This document shows, in pieces, positions 8,212-15,408 of a stretch of DNA of 64,000 nucleotides; the stretch's first letter is position 1; the number at the start of each line of letters is the position of its first letter. Origin of the DNA: DASUPK01 sp963821705 (GTDB lineage Bacteria > Actinomycetota > Thermoleophilia > Solirubrobacterales > 70-9); assembly GCA_963821705.1 (NCBI GenBank), contig CAWGEV010000008.1, positions 124,001 through 188,000 of the forward strand, read 5' to 3'. The notes under the pieces are model-generated. The model had not been told where the DNA came from. It saw nothing but the letters and a program-made list of their open reading frames with translations, and did not search any database. A program made the translations under genes and the position numbers.

Positions 8212-8960
8212 GCCACACCCGTCCGGTGAGGCGCACCCGGGCCCGGCGGAAGCCCGCCGGCCGCGGGGCCGTCCTTCGGCGCAGGCTGATCGCCGCAGGC
8301 ATCGTCCTGGTGGTCCTCTACGGCGGGTACATGCTCTGGTTCCGGAACCTGTCCTGGTTCGCGATCCATGACGTGACGATCAAGGGGGCCACCACCAGCC
8401 AGGCCCAGATCCGCTCCTCGGTCGAGCGAGCCGCGCAGGACATGACCACGCTCCACATCAAGGACACCGAGCTGCGGGACGCGGTCGCACGCTTCCCGAC
8501 CGTGGCCTCCGTGAGGGCGACGACCAGCTTTCCCCACGGCCTGACGGTGACCGTGACCGAGCGCCTCCCGGTGGCCTTCGTCCAGATCCACGGCCAGCGC
8601 ACTGCGGTGTCGGCCGACGGCTACCTCCTCCCCGGCGCCAGCTTCGACGCCAAGGCGCTGCCGCGAATCGAGGGCGCGGCGCCCCGCGGCGCCCGCCTGG
8701 ACGGGGACGCGGCGGCGCAGGCTGCGATTCTCGGGGCTACGCCGGCGCCCCTCCGAAACGACGTGGTGAGCTCGACCTGGAACGACCAGCGGGGCGGGGT
8801 GGTGATCGACCTGAAGAACGGCCCGCAGGTGATCTTCGGGGACGGCTCGCGGGCCGCGGACAAGTGGGCCGCGGCGGTCGCGGTGCTCTCGAGCCCCGAG
8901 CACGGCTCGCCCTCCTACGTGAACGTCGTCGTCCCGGACAAGCCCGTCACGGGCGGCTGA
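8193..8960 (+). CDS. ftsQ: cell division protein FtsQ (POTRA domain)
   Basis: Bitopic divisome scaffold protein of 255 residues. A basic cytoplasmic N-terminus (about 1-35) is followed by one membrane segment (about 36-50). A POTRA module follows, with the FAIHDVTIKG strand and the turn TSFPHGLTVTVTERLPVAF that typifies FtsQ/DivIB, and then a beta domain. ATG 8193 lies within the murB 3' end. The next gene, ftsZ, is 297 nt away and has its own control region. No ftsA is present in the window. Confidence 0.92.
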   Translation: MATRAVSHTRPVRRTRARRKPAGRGAVLRRRLIAAGIVLVVLYGGYMLWFRNLSWFAIHDVTIKGATTSQAQIRSSVERAAQDMTTLHIKDTELRDAVARFPTVASVRATTSFPHGLTVTVTERLPVAFVQIHGQRTAVSADGYLLPGASFDAKALPRIEGAAPRGARLDGDAAAQAAILGATPAPLRNDVVSSTWNDQRGGVVIDLKNGPQVIFGDGSRAADKWAAAVAVLSSPEHGSPSYVNVVVPDKPVTGG

Positions 8961-8968
8961 TGCTTTTT
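8942..8968 (+). terminator. weak terminator at the ftsQ 3' end
   Basis: GCCCG-TCA-CGGGC hairpin over the last ftsQ codons, then a TTTTT run at 8964-8968. The 9-nt gap between stem and T-run makes it weak. It may reduce read-through into ftsZ. Confidence 0.35.
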
Positions 8969-9149
8969 CGAGGGTTCCGAGAGGGCCTCTGCAACGGCAC
9001 ATTCACACCGATTCCGGCCCCTGGGCCTCCTCGGAGGAGTCACGCACCGGGCGTCGAAGCATGCCCTGGAACTGCACGATTTGCAGGGATTTTCTGGAGG
9101 CTCAAGGAACCCTGGACCTCGACCTCGACACGAGACTGACCCCGCCGAA

Positions 9150-9172
9150 AGTCTCAAGGGAGACTTGAGACT
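9150..9172. promoter_or_regulatory. 9+9 bp dyad upstream of ftsZ
   Basis: AGTCTCAAG (9150-9158) and CTTGAGACT (9164-9172) are perfect inverted repeats around a 5-nt spacer. A further GAGACT half-site lies at 9132-9137. The dyad is the clearest structure in the 297-nt ftsQ-ftsZ gap and sits immediately upstream of the best promoter candidate. Interrupted TCAAG-type dyads are typical of MerR-family operators; which protein binds is unknown. Confidence 0.65.
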
Positions 9173-9178
9173 GCAGGC

Positions 9179-9206
9179 TTGCGCGGTGCAGGAAAGCGCG
9201 TACCCT
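9179..9206 (+). promoter_or_regulatory. candidate ftsZ promoter
   Basis: TTGCGC (9179-9184), a 16-nt spacer and TACCCT (9201-9206). The mRNA would have a leader of about 45 nt containing an inverted repeat CGTACC/GGTACG and a small GCCCC/GGGGC hairpin, then GGAGCAGGA before ATG 9258. The -10 fits better than the -35. The rest of the gap (8961-9149) holds no credible gene. Confidence 0.45.
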
Positions 9207-9257
9207 GTGGCGTAGTTCAGGTACGCCCCCAAGAGGGGCTCGGAGCAGGACCAACCA

Positions 9258-10340
9258 ATGGAAACGTCATATCTGGCCGTAATCAAGGTCGTCGGAGTCG
9301 GTGGCGGTGGCTCGAACGCCGTCAGCCGCATGGTCGACGCGGGTCTCCGGGGCGTCGAGTTCGTCGCTGTGAACACCGATGCGCAGGCTCTCCAGGCCTG
9401 CGATGCCGACGTCAAGATCGGGATCGGGCACAACCTCACCAAGGGCCTCGGCGCGGGCGCCAATCCGGAGGTCGGCGCGGGCGCGGCGGCCGAGTCGCGC
9501 GATGAGATCAAGGACGCGCTGAAGGGCGCGGACATGATCTTCGTCACCGTCGGCGAGGGCGGCGGCACCGGCACCGGCGCCGCCCCCGTGATCGCCGAGA
9601 TCGCGAAGCAGGAGATCGGAGCCCTCACCGTCGGCGCCGTCACCAAGCCCTTCGAGTTCGAGGGCAAGAAGCGGATGGCCCAGGCCGAGGAGGGGATCGA
9701 CCGCCTGCGCAAGGAGGTCGACACGCTGATCACGGTCCCCAACGAGAAGCTTCTTCAGATCGTCGAGCGGCGGACCACGATCCTCGAGGCCTTCCGCGAG
9801 GCCGACGACATCCTCCGCCAGGGCGTCCAGGGCATCACCGACCTGATCACGATCCCCGGCCTGATCAACCTCGACTTCGCTGACGTCCGGCTCGTCATGC
9901 ACCAGGCCGGCTCCGCCCTGATGGGCGTCGGCACGGGCACCGGCGAGAACCGCGCGGTTGAGGCCGCCAAGGCCGCGATCACCTCCCCGCTGATCGAGGA
10001 GAAGATCGACGGCGCCAAGGGCATGCTCCTGAACGTCACCGGCGGCGAGGACCTCGGGCTCTTCGAGGTGAATGAGGCGGCGCGCCTCTGCATCCAGGCC
10101 GCCGACGCGAACGCGAACATCGTCTTCGGTGCCGTGGTCGACTCCTCGATGCACGAGGAGGTTCGCGTCACGGTGATCGCCACCGGCTTCGAGGGCTTCG
10201 AGATGATCGCCCGGGCGCCCGAGTTCACCGCCCGGTCGGCGGCGGAGCGCAGGCCCGCGCCGGCGCGGGGCGGCCGCGAGTCGCTCTCGGATCTCCGGAT
10301 CTCCGAGTCCGAGATCGACGTCCCCGACTTCCTCAAGTAG
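9258..10340 (+). CDS. ftsZ: cell division GTPase FtsZ
   Basis: Tubulin-like GTPase that forms the Z-ring. Over 360 residues: VVGVGGGGSNAV near 11, NTDAQAL near 39, the tubulin signature GGGTGTGAAP at about 101-110, NLDFADV (synergy-loop region) near 200, and a short linker ending in the conserved C-terminal peptide EIDVPDFLK that binds SepF/FtsA-type partners. The linker is short (about 40 residues). ATG 9258 is supported by GGAGCAGG. It is the only gene of the mur/fts run with a long 5' region of its own. Confidence 0.98.
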   Translation: METSYLAVIKVVGVGGGGSNAVSRMVDAGLRGVEFVAVNTDAQALQACDADVKIGIGHNLTKGLGAGANPEVGAGAAAESRDEIKDALKGADMIFVTVGEGGGTGTGAAPVIAEIAKQEIGALTVGAVTKPFEFEGKKRMAQAEEGIDRLRKEVDTLITVPNEKLLQIVERRTTILEAFREADDILRQGVQGITDLITIPGLINLDFADVRLVMHQAGSALMGVGTGTGENRAVEAAKAAITSPLIEEKIDGAKGMLLNVTGGEDLGLFEVNEAARLCIQAADANANIVFGAVVDSSMHEEVRVTVIATGFEGFEMIARAPEFTARSAAERRPAPARGGRESLSDLRISESEIDVPDFLK

Positions 10341-10360
10341 GACGTCCGGCCGCACGGCGG

Positions 10361-10366
10361 TAGCGT
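10361..10366 (+). promoter_or_regulatory. -10 box, leaderless start of SRPBCC gene
   Basis: TAGCGT, 7 nt before ATG 10374, with no Shine-Dalgarno. It overlaps GTG 10365, arguing that the ATG is the true start. Confidence 0.5.
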
Positions 10367-10373
10367 GATCCGC

Positions 10374-11042
10374 ATGAGCGGATCGCGAAAGGCGATGGAG
10401 ACCTTTCGAGCCGTCGCGGTGATGGTCGGCGGCCCGCTCCTCCTCCTGGTCGCCGTCGCGGCCTCGGTCGGCTCCTGCCTCCGAGCCCTGGCGGGCGGCC
10501 GGCGGCCCTCCCTGCCGGCTGCGCTGGGGACCGTGGCCTTCATCCTCCATGCGGGTCCGGTCCGGAGATGGATGAGGAGCTGGGGCGCCGCGGGCGAGGG
10601 CGCGACGACCACCGAGCCGGTGCATGCGATCGAGATCGATGCACCGGCGCAGGAGGTCTGGCCGTGGGTGGCGCAGCTCGGGCAGGACCGGGGCGGCTTC
10701 TACAGCTACGAGTGGCTCGAGAACCTCGCGGGCTGCCGGATGCGGAACGCCGATCGCGTCCATCTCGAGTGGCAGCACCGCGAGATCGGCGAGAAGGTGA
10801 TGCTTCATCCGCTCAACGGCCTGATGGTCACGCGCTTCGATCCAGGCCGCGAGCTGGCCCTGGAAGGCTGGGGATCTGTCGCTGTCGAGCCCCTGGACGG
10901 CGGCCGAAGCAGGGTGGTCGTGCGGGGCGCCCCGCACGAGGATCGCCTCTTCAGGGCCTACTACGTGGGGCTGATCGAGCTCCCGCACTTCCTGATGGAG
11001 CGCAGGATGCTGCTCGGGATCAAGGAGCGTGCAGAGCGCTGA
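10374..11042 (+). CDS. SRPBCC-family protein with N-terminal membrane segment
   Basis: A 222-residue protein. One or two hydrophobic segments (about 9-60) are followed by a START/Bet v1-type (SRPBCC) domain: AIEIDAPAQEVWPWVAQLG near residue 86, then GGFYSYEWLENLAG near 107, a combination seen in many actinobacterial SRPBCC proteins of unknown ligand. The family binds hydrophobic molecules; no catalytic role can be assigned. It stands alone between ftsZ and gcvT. Confidence 0.75.
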   Translation: MSGSRKAMETFRAVAVMVGGPLLLLVAVAASVGSCLRALAGGRRPSLPAALGTVAFILHAGPVRRWMRSWGAAGEGATTTEPVHAIEIDAPAQEVWPWVAQLGQDRGGFYSYEWLENLAGCRMRNADRVHLEWQHREIGEKVMLHPLNGLMVTRFDPGRELALEGWGSVAVEPLDGGRSRVVVRGAPHEDRLFRAYYVGLIELPHFLMERRMLLGIKERAER

Positions 11043-11106
11043 GTGCAGCCGCCTCCTGGTCGGGGAAGAAGCACTCTTCCTCGGTCAGGCGGCTCACGGC
11101 CGCCAG

Positions 11107-11112
11107 TATCGT
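11107..11112 (+). promoter_or_regulatory. -10 box, leaderless start of gcvT
   Basis: TATCGT, 6 nt before GTG 11119. It selects this start over the upstream in-frame codon at 11029, whose extra 30 residues do not match GcvT. Confidence 0.55.
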
Positions 11113-11118
11113 GCACCC

Positions 11119-12198
11119 GTGGAAGCGGGGACGCTGAAGAGGACGCCGCTGTACGACGCCCACGTCGAGGCCGGCGCCAAGCTGGTCGACTTCGCCGGCT
11201 GGGAGATGCCCGTTCAGTACGACGGGATCCGCGAGGAGCACCTGCGCGTGCGGAATGCCTGCGGCATCTTCGACGTCTCCCACATGGGCGAGGTCGAGAC
11301 GCAGGGCCCGCAGGCGGCCGACCTGCTCCAGCGCCTGCTCTCGAACCACGTCTCGAAGATCAAGGTCGGCGGGGCGCAGTACTCGTGCCTCTGCCGGGAG
11401 GACGGCGGCGTCCTCGACGACCTCTTCACGTACCGCCTGGCGGACGACCGCTACCTGACCGTGACGAACGCGGCCAACCACGAGCGCGACCTCGAGTGGT
11501 TCGAGGCGCACGCCGGGGAGTTCGACGCCGAGGTCCTTGACCGGATCGACGACTACGCGATGCTCGCGGTCCAGGGACCGGACGCCCGCGGGATCGTCTC
11601 CGGGCTGGCCGACGGCGAGCTGCCGGCGCGCTTCCAAACCGCCGAGCTCGACGTCGCCGGCCAACCGGCGCTGGTCTGCGGCACCGGCTACACGGGCGAG
11701 GACGGCGTCGAGCTCCTGATCGCGCCCGACGGGGCCAGGGCGGTCTGGGACGCGGTGATCGCCGCGGGCGCCGGGCCAGCCGGCCTGGGGGCGCGGGACA
11801 CGCTCAGGCTCGAGGTCAACTACTGCCTCTACGGCAACGACCTCACCGAGGAGCGCAGCCCGATCGAGGCCGGGCTGGGCTGGTGCGTCAAGGAGGACAC
11901 GGGCTTCATCGGCTCGGAGGCCTGCCGCCGCGTGCGCGAGGAGGGTCCCAGGGAGGTGCTCGAGCCCTTCGTGATCAGCGGCGCCGGCATCCCGCGCCAG
12001 GGAAACGCGATCGTGAGGGGCGACGAGGAGGTCGGGGTGGTGACGAGCGGGACCCTCTCGCCCTCGCTGGAGGTCGGCATCGGGATGGGCTACGTCCGCA
12101 GCGACCTCGCCGAGCCGGGCGCGGAGGTCGAGATCGACGTCAGGGGCAGGCGCCGCCCGGCCGAGATCCGCGAGCGCCCGCTCTACTCGAAGAACTGA
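11119..12198 (+). CDS. gcvT: glycine cleavage system T protein (aminomethyltransferase)
   Basis: Transfers the methylene group from aminomethyl-lipoyl GcvH to tetrahydrofolate, releasing ammonia. The 359 residues include the N-terminal LKRTPLYDAHVEAGAKLVDF segment, GWEMPVQYDGI, the folate-site Asp in FDVSHMGE near residue 52, ALQGPDA-like AVQGPDARG and GARDTLRLE near 218, as in the family. gcvH follows after 28 nt with its own -10 box. Confidence 0.95.
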   Translation: MEAGTLKRTPLYDAHVEAGAKLVDFAGWEMPVQYDGIREEHLRVRNACGIFDVSHMGEVETQGPQAADLLQRLLSNHVSKIKVGGAQYSCLCREDGGVLDDLFTYRLADDRYLTVTNAANHERDLEWFEAHAGEFDAEVLDRIDDYAMLAVQGPDARGIVSGLADGELPARFQTAELDVAGQPALVCGTGYTGEDGVELLIAPDGARAVWDAVIAAGAGPAGLGARDTLRLEVNYCLYGNDLTEERSPIEAGLGWCVKEDTGFIGSEACRRVREEGPREVLEPFVISGAGIPRQGNAIVRGDEEVGVVTSGTLSPSLEVGIGMGYVRSDLAEPGAEVEIDVRGRRRPAEIRERPLYSKN

Positions 12199-12214
12199 GC
12201 GCCCAGCGGCCCTA

Positions 12215-12220
12215 TAGGTT
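12215..12220 (+). promoter_or_regulatory. -10 box, leaderless start of gcvH
   Basis: TAGGTT, within CCTATAGGTTT, 6 nt before ATG 12227. No ribosome-binding site is present. Confidence 0.5.
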
Positions 12221-12226
12221 TCAGGC

Positions 12227-12622
12227 ATGCCCGACGAGACCTATCCCGACGACCTGCGCTATCACCCCGAGCACGACTGGGCGCGCATCGAGGGGGATCA
12301 GGCGACCTTCGGGGTCACCTGGTACGCGCAGGACGCGCTCGGCGAGGTGGTCTTCTACGAGCCGCCGGAGGCGGGCAAGGAGCTCCGCAAGGACGAGGCC
12401 TACGCCGAGGTGGAGTCCGTCAAGGCCGTCACCGACGTCTGCGCCCCGCTCTCGGGGGAGGTGACCGAGGTCAACTCGGCGCTCGCGGAGAACCCGGAGA
12501 AGATCAACGCGGACCCCTACGGTGAGGGCTGGATGGTCAAGGTGAAGCTCTCCGATCCCTCGGAAGCGGATGCGCTGATGGACGCCGCCGCCTACAAGAA
12601 GCTGCTGGCGGACTCCGACTAG
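12227..12622 (+). CDS. gcvH: glycine cleavage system H protein
   Basis: Lipoyl carrier that shuttles the aminomethyl group between GcvP, GcvT and the lipoamide dehydrogenase. The 131-residue protein has RYHPEHDWARIEG near residue 8 and the lipoylation motif EVESVKAVTDV near 62, with the target lysine in ESVKAV. Its length is normal. The decarboxylase genes are separated from it by four unrelated genes. Confidence 0.97.
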   Translation: MPDETYPDDLRYHPEHDWARIEGDQATFGVTWYAQDALGEVVFYEPPEAGKELRKDEAYAEVESVKAVTDVCAPLSGEVTEVNSALAENPEKINADPYGEGWMVKVKLSDPSEADALMDAAAYKKLLADSD

Positions 12623-12625
12623 CCT
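12620..12625 (+). promoter_or_regulatory. -10 box before a five-codon upstream ORF
   Basis: TAGCCT, overlapping the gcvH stop, 7 nt before ATG 12633. That ATG opens a five-codon ORF (MRPSS) whose TGA overlaps the ATG 12647 of the next gene. Confidence 0.4.
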
Positions 12626-12646
12626 CACTGCCATGAGGCCGTCGTC

Positions 12647-13411
12647 ATGAGTGGCCAGGAGATCGGGCTCGCCCTCTCCGTCTTCCTGGCCTGTGCCGTC
12701 GAGGCCGTCGAGGCCCTGACGATCGTCCTCGCCGTCGGCATCACGCGGAGCTGGCGCTCCGCTCTGACCGGCTGCGCCGTCGCCGTCCTCGCCTTGGCCG
12801 TGACGACGGCCATTCTCGGGCCGGGTCTCACCTCGCTGCCCATCAACACCCTGCGCCTCGTTGTTGGTGGCCTGCTCCTGGTCTTCGGCCTCCAGTGGCT
12901 GCGCAAGGCGATCCTGCGGGCGGCCGGCCTGAAGGCCCAGCACGACGAGGACGAGATCTACCGCGAGGAGATCGCCGCAGCCCGCGCCGCCGGGGCGCGG
13001 CACGACGGCTTCGACGGCTATGCCTTCACGATCGCCTTCAAGGGCGTCCTGCTCGAAGGCCTCGAGGTGGTCTTCATCGCCCTCACCTTCGGTGCCAATC
13101 AAAACCGCCTCGACCTGGCCGCGGCTGCCGCGATCGCCGCGGTCCTGTTCGTCGCAACCGTCGGCGTCGTCGTCCACCGCCCCTTGTCCCGAGTCCCGGA
13201 GAACGCGATGAAGTTCAGCGTTGGGGTGATGCTGACCTCGTTCGGCATCTTCTGGGGCGCTGAGGGCGCCGGGGCCCACTGGCCCGGGGGCGACGCTGCC
13301 CTTCTCGCCATCGTGCCGACGGTGGTGCTGTTCGCGCTGGGCCTGGTCAGGCTGTTCCGCGCCCGGCCGGCACCGATCGAAAGCAGGGCTGTGGAGGTGG
13401 CGGGAGCATGA
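12647..13411 (+). CDS. multi-pass membrane protein with paired acidic motifs (COG4280-like)
   Basis: A 254-residue integral membrane protein with about seven hydrophobic segments. Two membrane segments carry similar acidic motifs, AVEAVEALTIV near residue 16 and GVLLEGLEVVFIA near 132. This arrangement suggests an internal duplication and is reminiscent of cation transporters with Glu-x-x-Glu sites. A charged loop (about 100-125) separates the halves. Transport of a cation is an inference only; the substrate is unknown. It is preceded by a five-codon ORF and overlaps the next small gene by ATGA. Confidence 0.7.
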   Translation: MSGQEIGLALSVFLACAVEAVEALTIVLAVGITRSWRSALTGCAVAVLALAVTTAILGPGLTSLPINTLRLVVGGLLLVFGLQWLRKAILRAAGLKAQHDEDEIYREEIAAARAAGARHDGFDGYAFTIAFKGVLLEGLEVVFIALTFGANQNRLDLAAAAAIAAVLFVATVGVVVHRPLSRVPENAMKFSVGVMLTSFGIFWGAEGAGAHWPGGDAALLAIVPTVVLFALGLVRLFRARPAPIESRAVEVAGA

Positions 13412-13620
13412 AGCGCGTCCGCGGCTTCCTCGCGAGCGTGTGGGAGTTCATCGTCGGCGACGACTGGATCACAGCCGTCGGCGTGGTGCTCGCGCTCGGC
13501 CTGACGGCACTCGTGAGCGAGACGAGTTCGGCCTGGTTCGTTATGCCCGCCGCCGTCGCCGCCCTGCTCACGCTCTCGATTTGGAGGGAGGCACGGAAAC
13601 ACCAGCAGCAAGAACGGTGA
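13408..13620 (+). CDS. small two-helix membrane protein
   Basis: Seventy residues with a short amphipathic N-terminus, two hydrophobic segments (about 20-36 and 42-57) and a charged C-terminus ending in Gln/Arg. The start overlaps the upstream transporter-like gene (ATGA), so it is probably a coupled accessory subunit. No family recognised. Confidence 0.65.
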   Translation: MKRVRGFLASVWEFIVGDDWITAVGVVLALGLTALVSETSSAWFVMPAAVAALLTLSIWREARKHQQQER

Positions 13621-13655
13621 AGCGAGCGCGCGGAAAGCAGGTCGGTATCCTCCGC

Positions 13656-13675
13656 AGCGAGCGATGAGGCTCGCT
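13656..13675 (+). terminator. hairpin between small membrane gene and antiporter
   Basis: AGCGAGC (13656-13662) and GCTCGCT (13669-13675) form a 7-bp stem with a 6-nt loop in the 124-nt gap. No T-run follows. It is likely a transcript boundary. The rest of the gap holds only the antiporter leader. Confidence 0.4.
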
Positions 13676-13744
13676 CAAACCGCGGCCCAGCCGCTGATGG
13701 CCTCTATTCACGTCAACTAGACGGCGAAATGGAGGTCTTTTCTG

Positions 13745-14941
13745 ATGGATCCAACCCAGCAGGCGGCGGTCCTTGTAGCCACCGTCGTCCTCGCCAGCAT
13801 GATCTCGGTCGAGGTCGGCCTCTCGGTCGCGCTGATAGAGCTCGCCCTCGGCGTCGCCGTCGGCAACCTCTTCCACATCGACCCGAATACCGACTGGCTG
13901 GTGTTCATCGCCACCTTCGCTTCGATCGTCCTTACCTTCTTGGCCGGAGCAGAGGTGGATCCGGATGACTTCCGCGACCGCTGGAAGGCGTCGGTCTCGA
14001 TCGGACTCGTCTCCTTTGCCGGCCCGTTCATCGTCGCCGGCCTGATTGCGTACGGCCCGCTGGGATGGGACACGAAGGCGGCCCTGATCGCGGGAACGGC
14101 CTTGTCGACGACCTCATTGGCGGTCGTCTACGCGGTCCTTGTTGAGAGCGGCCTGAACTCGACCAGCATCGGCAAGCTGATCATGAGCGCCTGCTTCGTC
14201 ACCGACATGGCGACCGCGATCGCGCTGTCGGCGATCTTCATCAAGCCGAACGCCTGGTTCCCAGCCTTCCTGATCGTCTCGATCGGCCTGATCGTGGCGC
14301 TGCCGAAGATCGCTCCCTGGTTCTTCCGCCGCTACGGAGACCGGGTGATCGAGCCCGAGATCAAGCTGATCTTCCTCTGCCTGTTCAGCCTCATGGTTCT
14401 TGCAAATGCCGCCAAGGGCCATGCGGTGCTGCCGGCGTTCGTCCTCGGCCTGGTCATGGCCAAGCACTACCAGCAGCACAAGCTCGAGCAGGAACGCCTG
14501 CGGGTCGTCGCCTTCGCCTTCCTGACTCCGTTCTTCTTTCTGCGCGGCGGACTGAACGTCTCGCTCGGCGCGGTCTTCGCCAACCTGGGCCTGTTGGCCG
14601 TGCTCTTCGCGGCCAAGATGATTCCCAAGGTCGGGCTGATCATGCCCTTGGCCCGGCGCTGGGTGCCCAAGCACGCGGCTTTCACCACGCTGCTGATGAG
14701 CACCGGCTTGACCTTCGGGACGATCTCCGCGCTCTACGGCCTGCAGGCCGGGATCATCGACAAGACCCAGTTCTCGCTGCTCGTCACCGTGGTTGTGCTC
14801 TCTGCCATCGTCCCAACGGCGATCGCCCAGCGCTGGTTCTCGCCGGATGTGGACGAGGAACGTCTGGTGGACAAGACTGAGCCGATGCCCCGGGTCCGCG
14901 AGCCACAGTCCGACCCGGTCCCGGCCGGGGAGAGCGCATGA
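13745..14941 (+). CDS. cation:proton antiporter (CPA2 / Na+/H+ exchanger family)
   Basis: Inner-membrane exchanger of 398 residues with about 11-12 hydrophobic segments. Family-like stretches are IVLTFLAGAEVDPDDF near residue 60, GTALSTTSLAVVYAVL near 117, the conserved Asp in CFVTDMATAIALS near 155, and FFFLRGGLNVS near 259. There is no TrkA-N domain; the C-terminal tail is short and acidic. ATG 13745 is preceded by GGAGG at 9-nt spacing, one of the few strong Shine-Dalgarno sites here. It overlaps the UspA gene by ATGA. Confidence 0.88.
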   Translation: MDPTQQAAVLVATVVLASMISVEVGLSVALIELALGVAVGNLFHIDPNTDWLVFIATFASIVLTFLAGAEVDPDDFRDRWKASVSIGLVSFAGPFIVAGLIAYGPLGWDTKAALIAGTALSTTSLAVVYAVLVESGLNSTSIGKLIMSACFVTDMATAIALSAIFIKPNAWFPAFLIVSIGLIVALPKIAPWFFRRYGDRVIEPEIKLIFLCLFSLMVLANAAKGHAVLPAFVLGLVMAKHYQQHKLEQERLRVVAFAFLTPFFFLRGGLNVSLGAVFANLGLLAVLFAAKMIPKVGLIMPLARRWVPKHAAFTTLLMSTGLTFGTISALYGLQAGIIDKTQFSLLVTVVVLSAIVPTAIAQRWFSPDVDEERLVDKTEPMPRVREPQSDPVPAGESA

Positions 14942-15369
14942 ACGCCTACAAGTTCGACAACGTCCTGGTCGCGATCGACGGTTCCGATGGCGCCGATCGT
15001 GCGCTCGACTGCGCGATCTCGCTGATCGAGCGCCTTGGCGGCAAGCTCACCGCGCTGGTCGTGGAAGGCAAGCTTCCGGCCTACGCCGCAACCGCCGGCG
15101 AGGTCGACGAGGTGAAGAAGGAGAAGGATGCCTTCTTCCAGCGGGTCCTCGAGGGCGCCAAAGAGGAGGCCAGGAAGCACGGCGTCGAACTCGAGACCGA
15201 TCTGGTTCCTGGTCACGCGGCCGAGGTGATCACTCATTACGCGAAGGGGCACGGACACGACCTGATCGTGATCGGTCACCGTGGGCATTTCCTGGGCGAT
15301 TACCTGCTCGGGTCCACGGCGGATCGGGTCTCGCATCACGCCCACTGCCCGGTGATCGTCGTTCGCTAG
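14938..15369 (+). CDS. universal stress protein, UspA family
   Basis: A 143-residue single Usp domain. N-terminal VLVAIDGSDGADRAL and C-terminal HRGHFLGDYLLGSTADRV give the ATP-binding G-x2-G-x9-G(S/T) pattern, so an ATP-binding Usp is expected. It is translationally coupled to the antiporter; Usp domains often regulate or are fused to such transporters, which makes a regulatory role plausible but unproven. Confidence 0.88.
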   Translation: MNAYKFDNVLVAIDGSDGADRALDCAISLIERLGGKLTALVVEGKLPAYAATAGEVDEVKKEKDAFFQRVLEGAKEEARKHGVELETDLVPGHAAEVITHYAKGHGHDLIVIGHRGHFLGDYLLGSTADRVSHHAHCPVIVVR

Positions 15370-15393
15370 CCCGGCCCCATCGGAGTGCCTGTC

Positions 15394-15399
15394 TACGAT
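15394..15399 (+). promoter_or_regulatory. -10 box upstream of gcvPA
   Basis: TACGAT, 9 nt before GTG 15409, without a ribosome-binding site. It supports GTG 15409 rather than GTG 15385, which lies upstream of the box. Confidence 0.4.
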
Positions 15400-15408
15400 T
15401 GTCCACCT

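Noticed and set aside
8960..9139. 59-codon ORF starting at the ftsQ stop in the ftsZ upstream region
   Set aside because: Third codon positions are close to random for A/T versus G/C, unlike every accepted gene here, and the product resembles nothing.
9150..9172. HspR (HAIR) or CIRCE heat-shock operator
   Set aside because: HAIR has CTTGAG before CTCAAG with a 7-nt spacer and CIRCE is TTAGCACTC-based; this dyad has the opposite half-site order and a 5-nt spacer.
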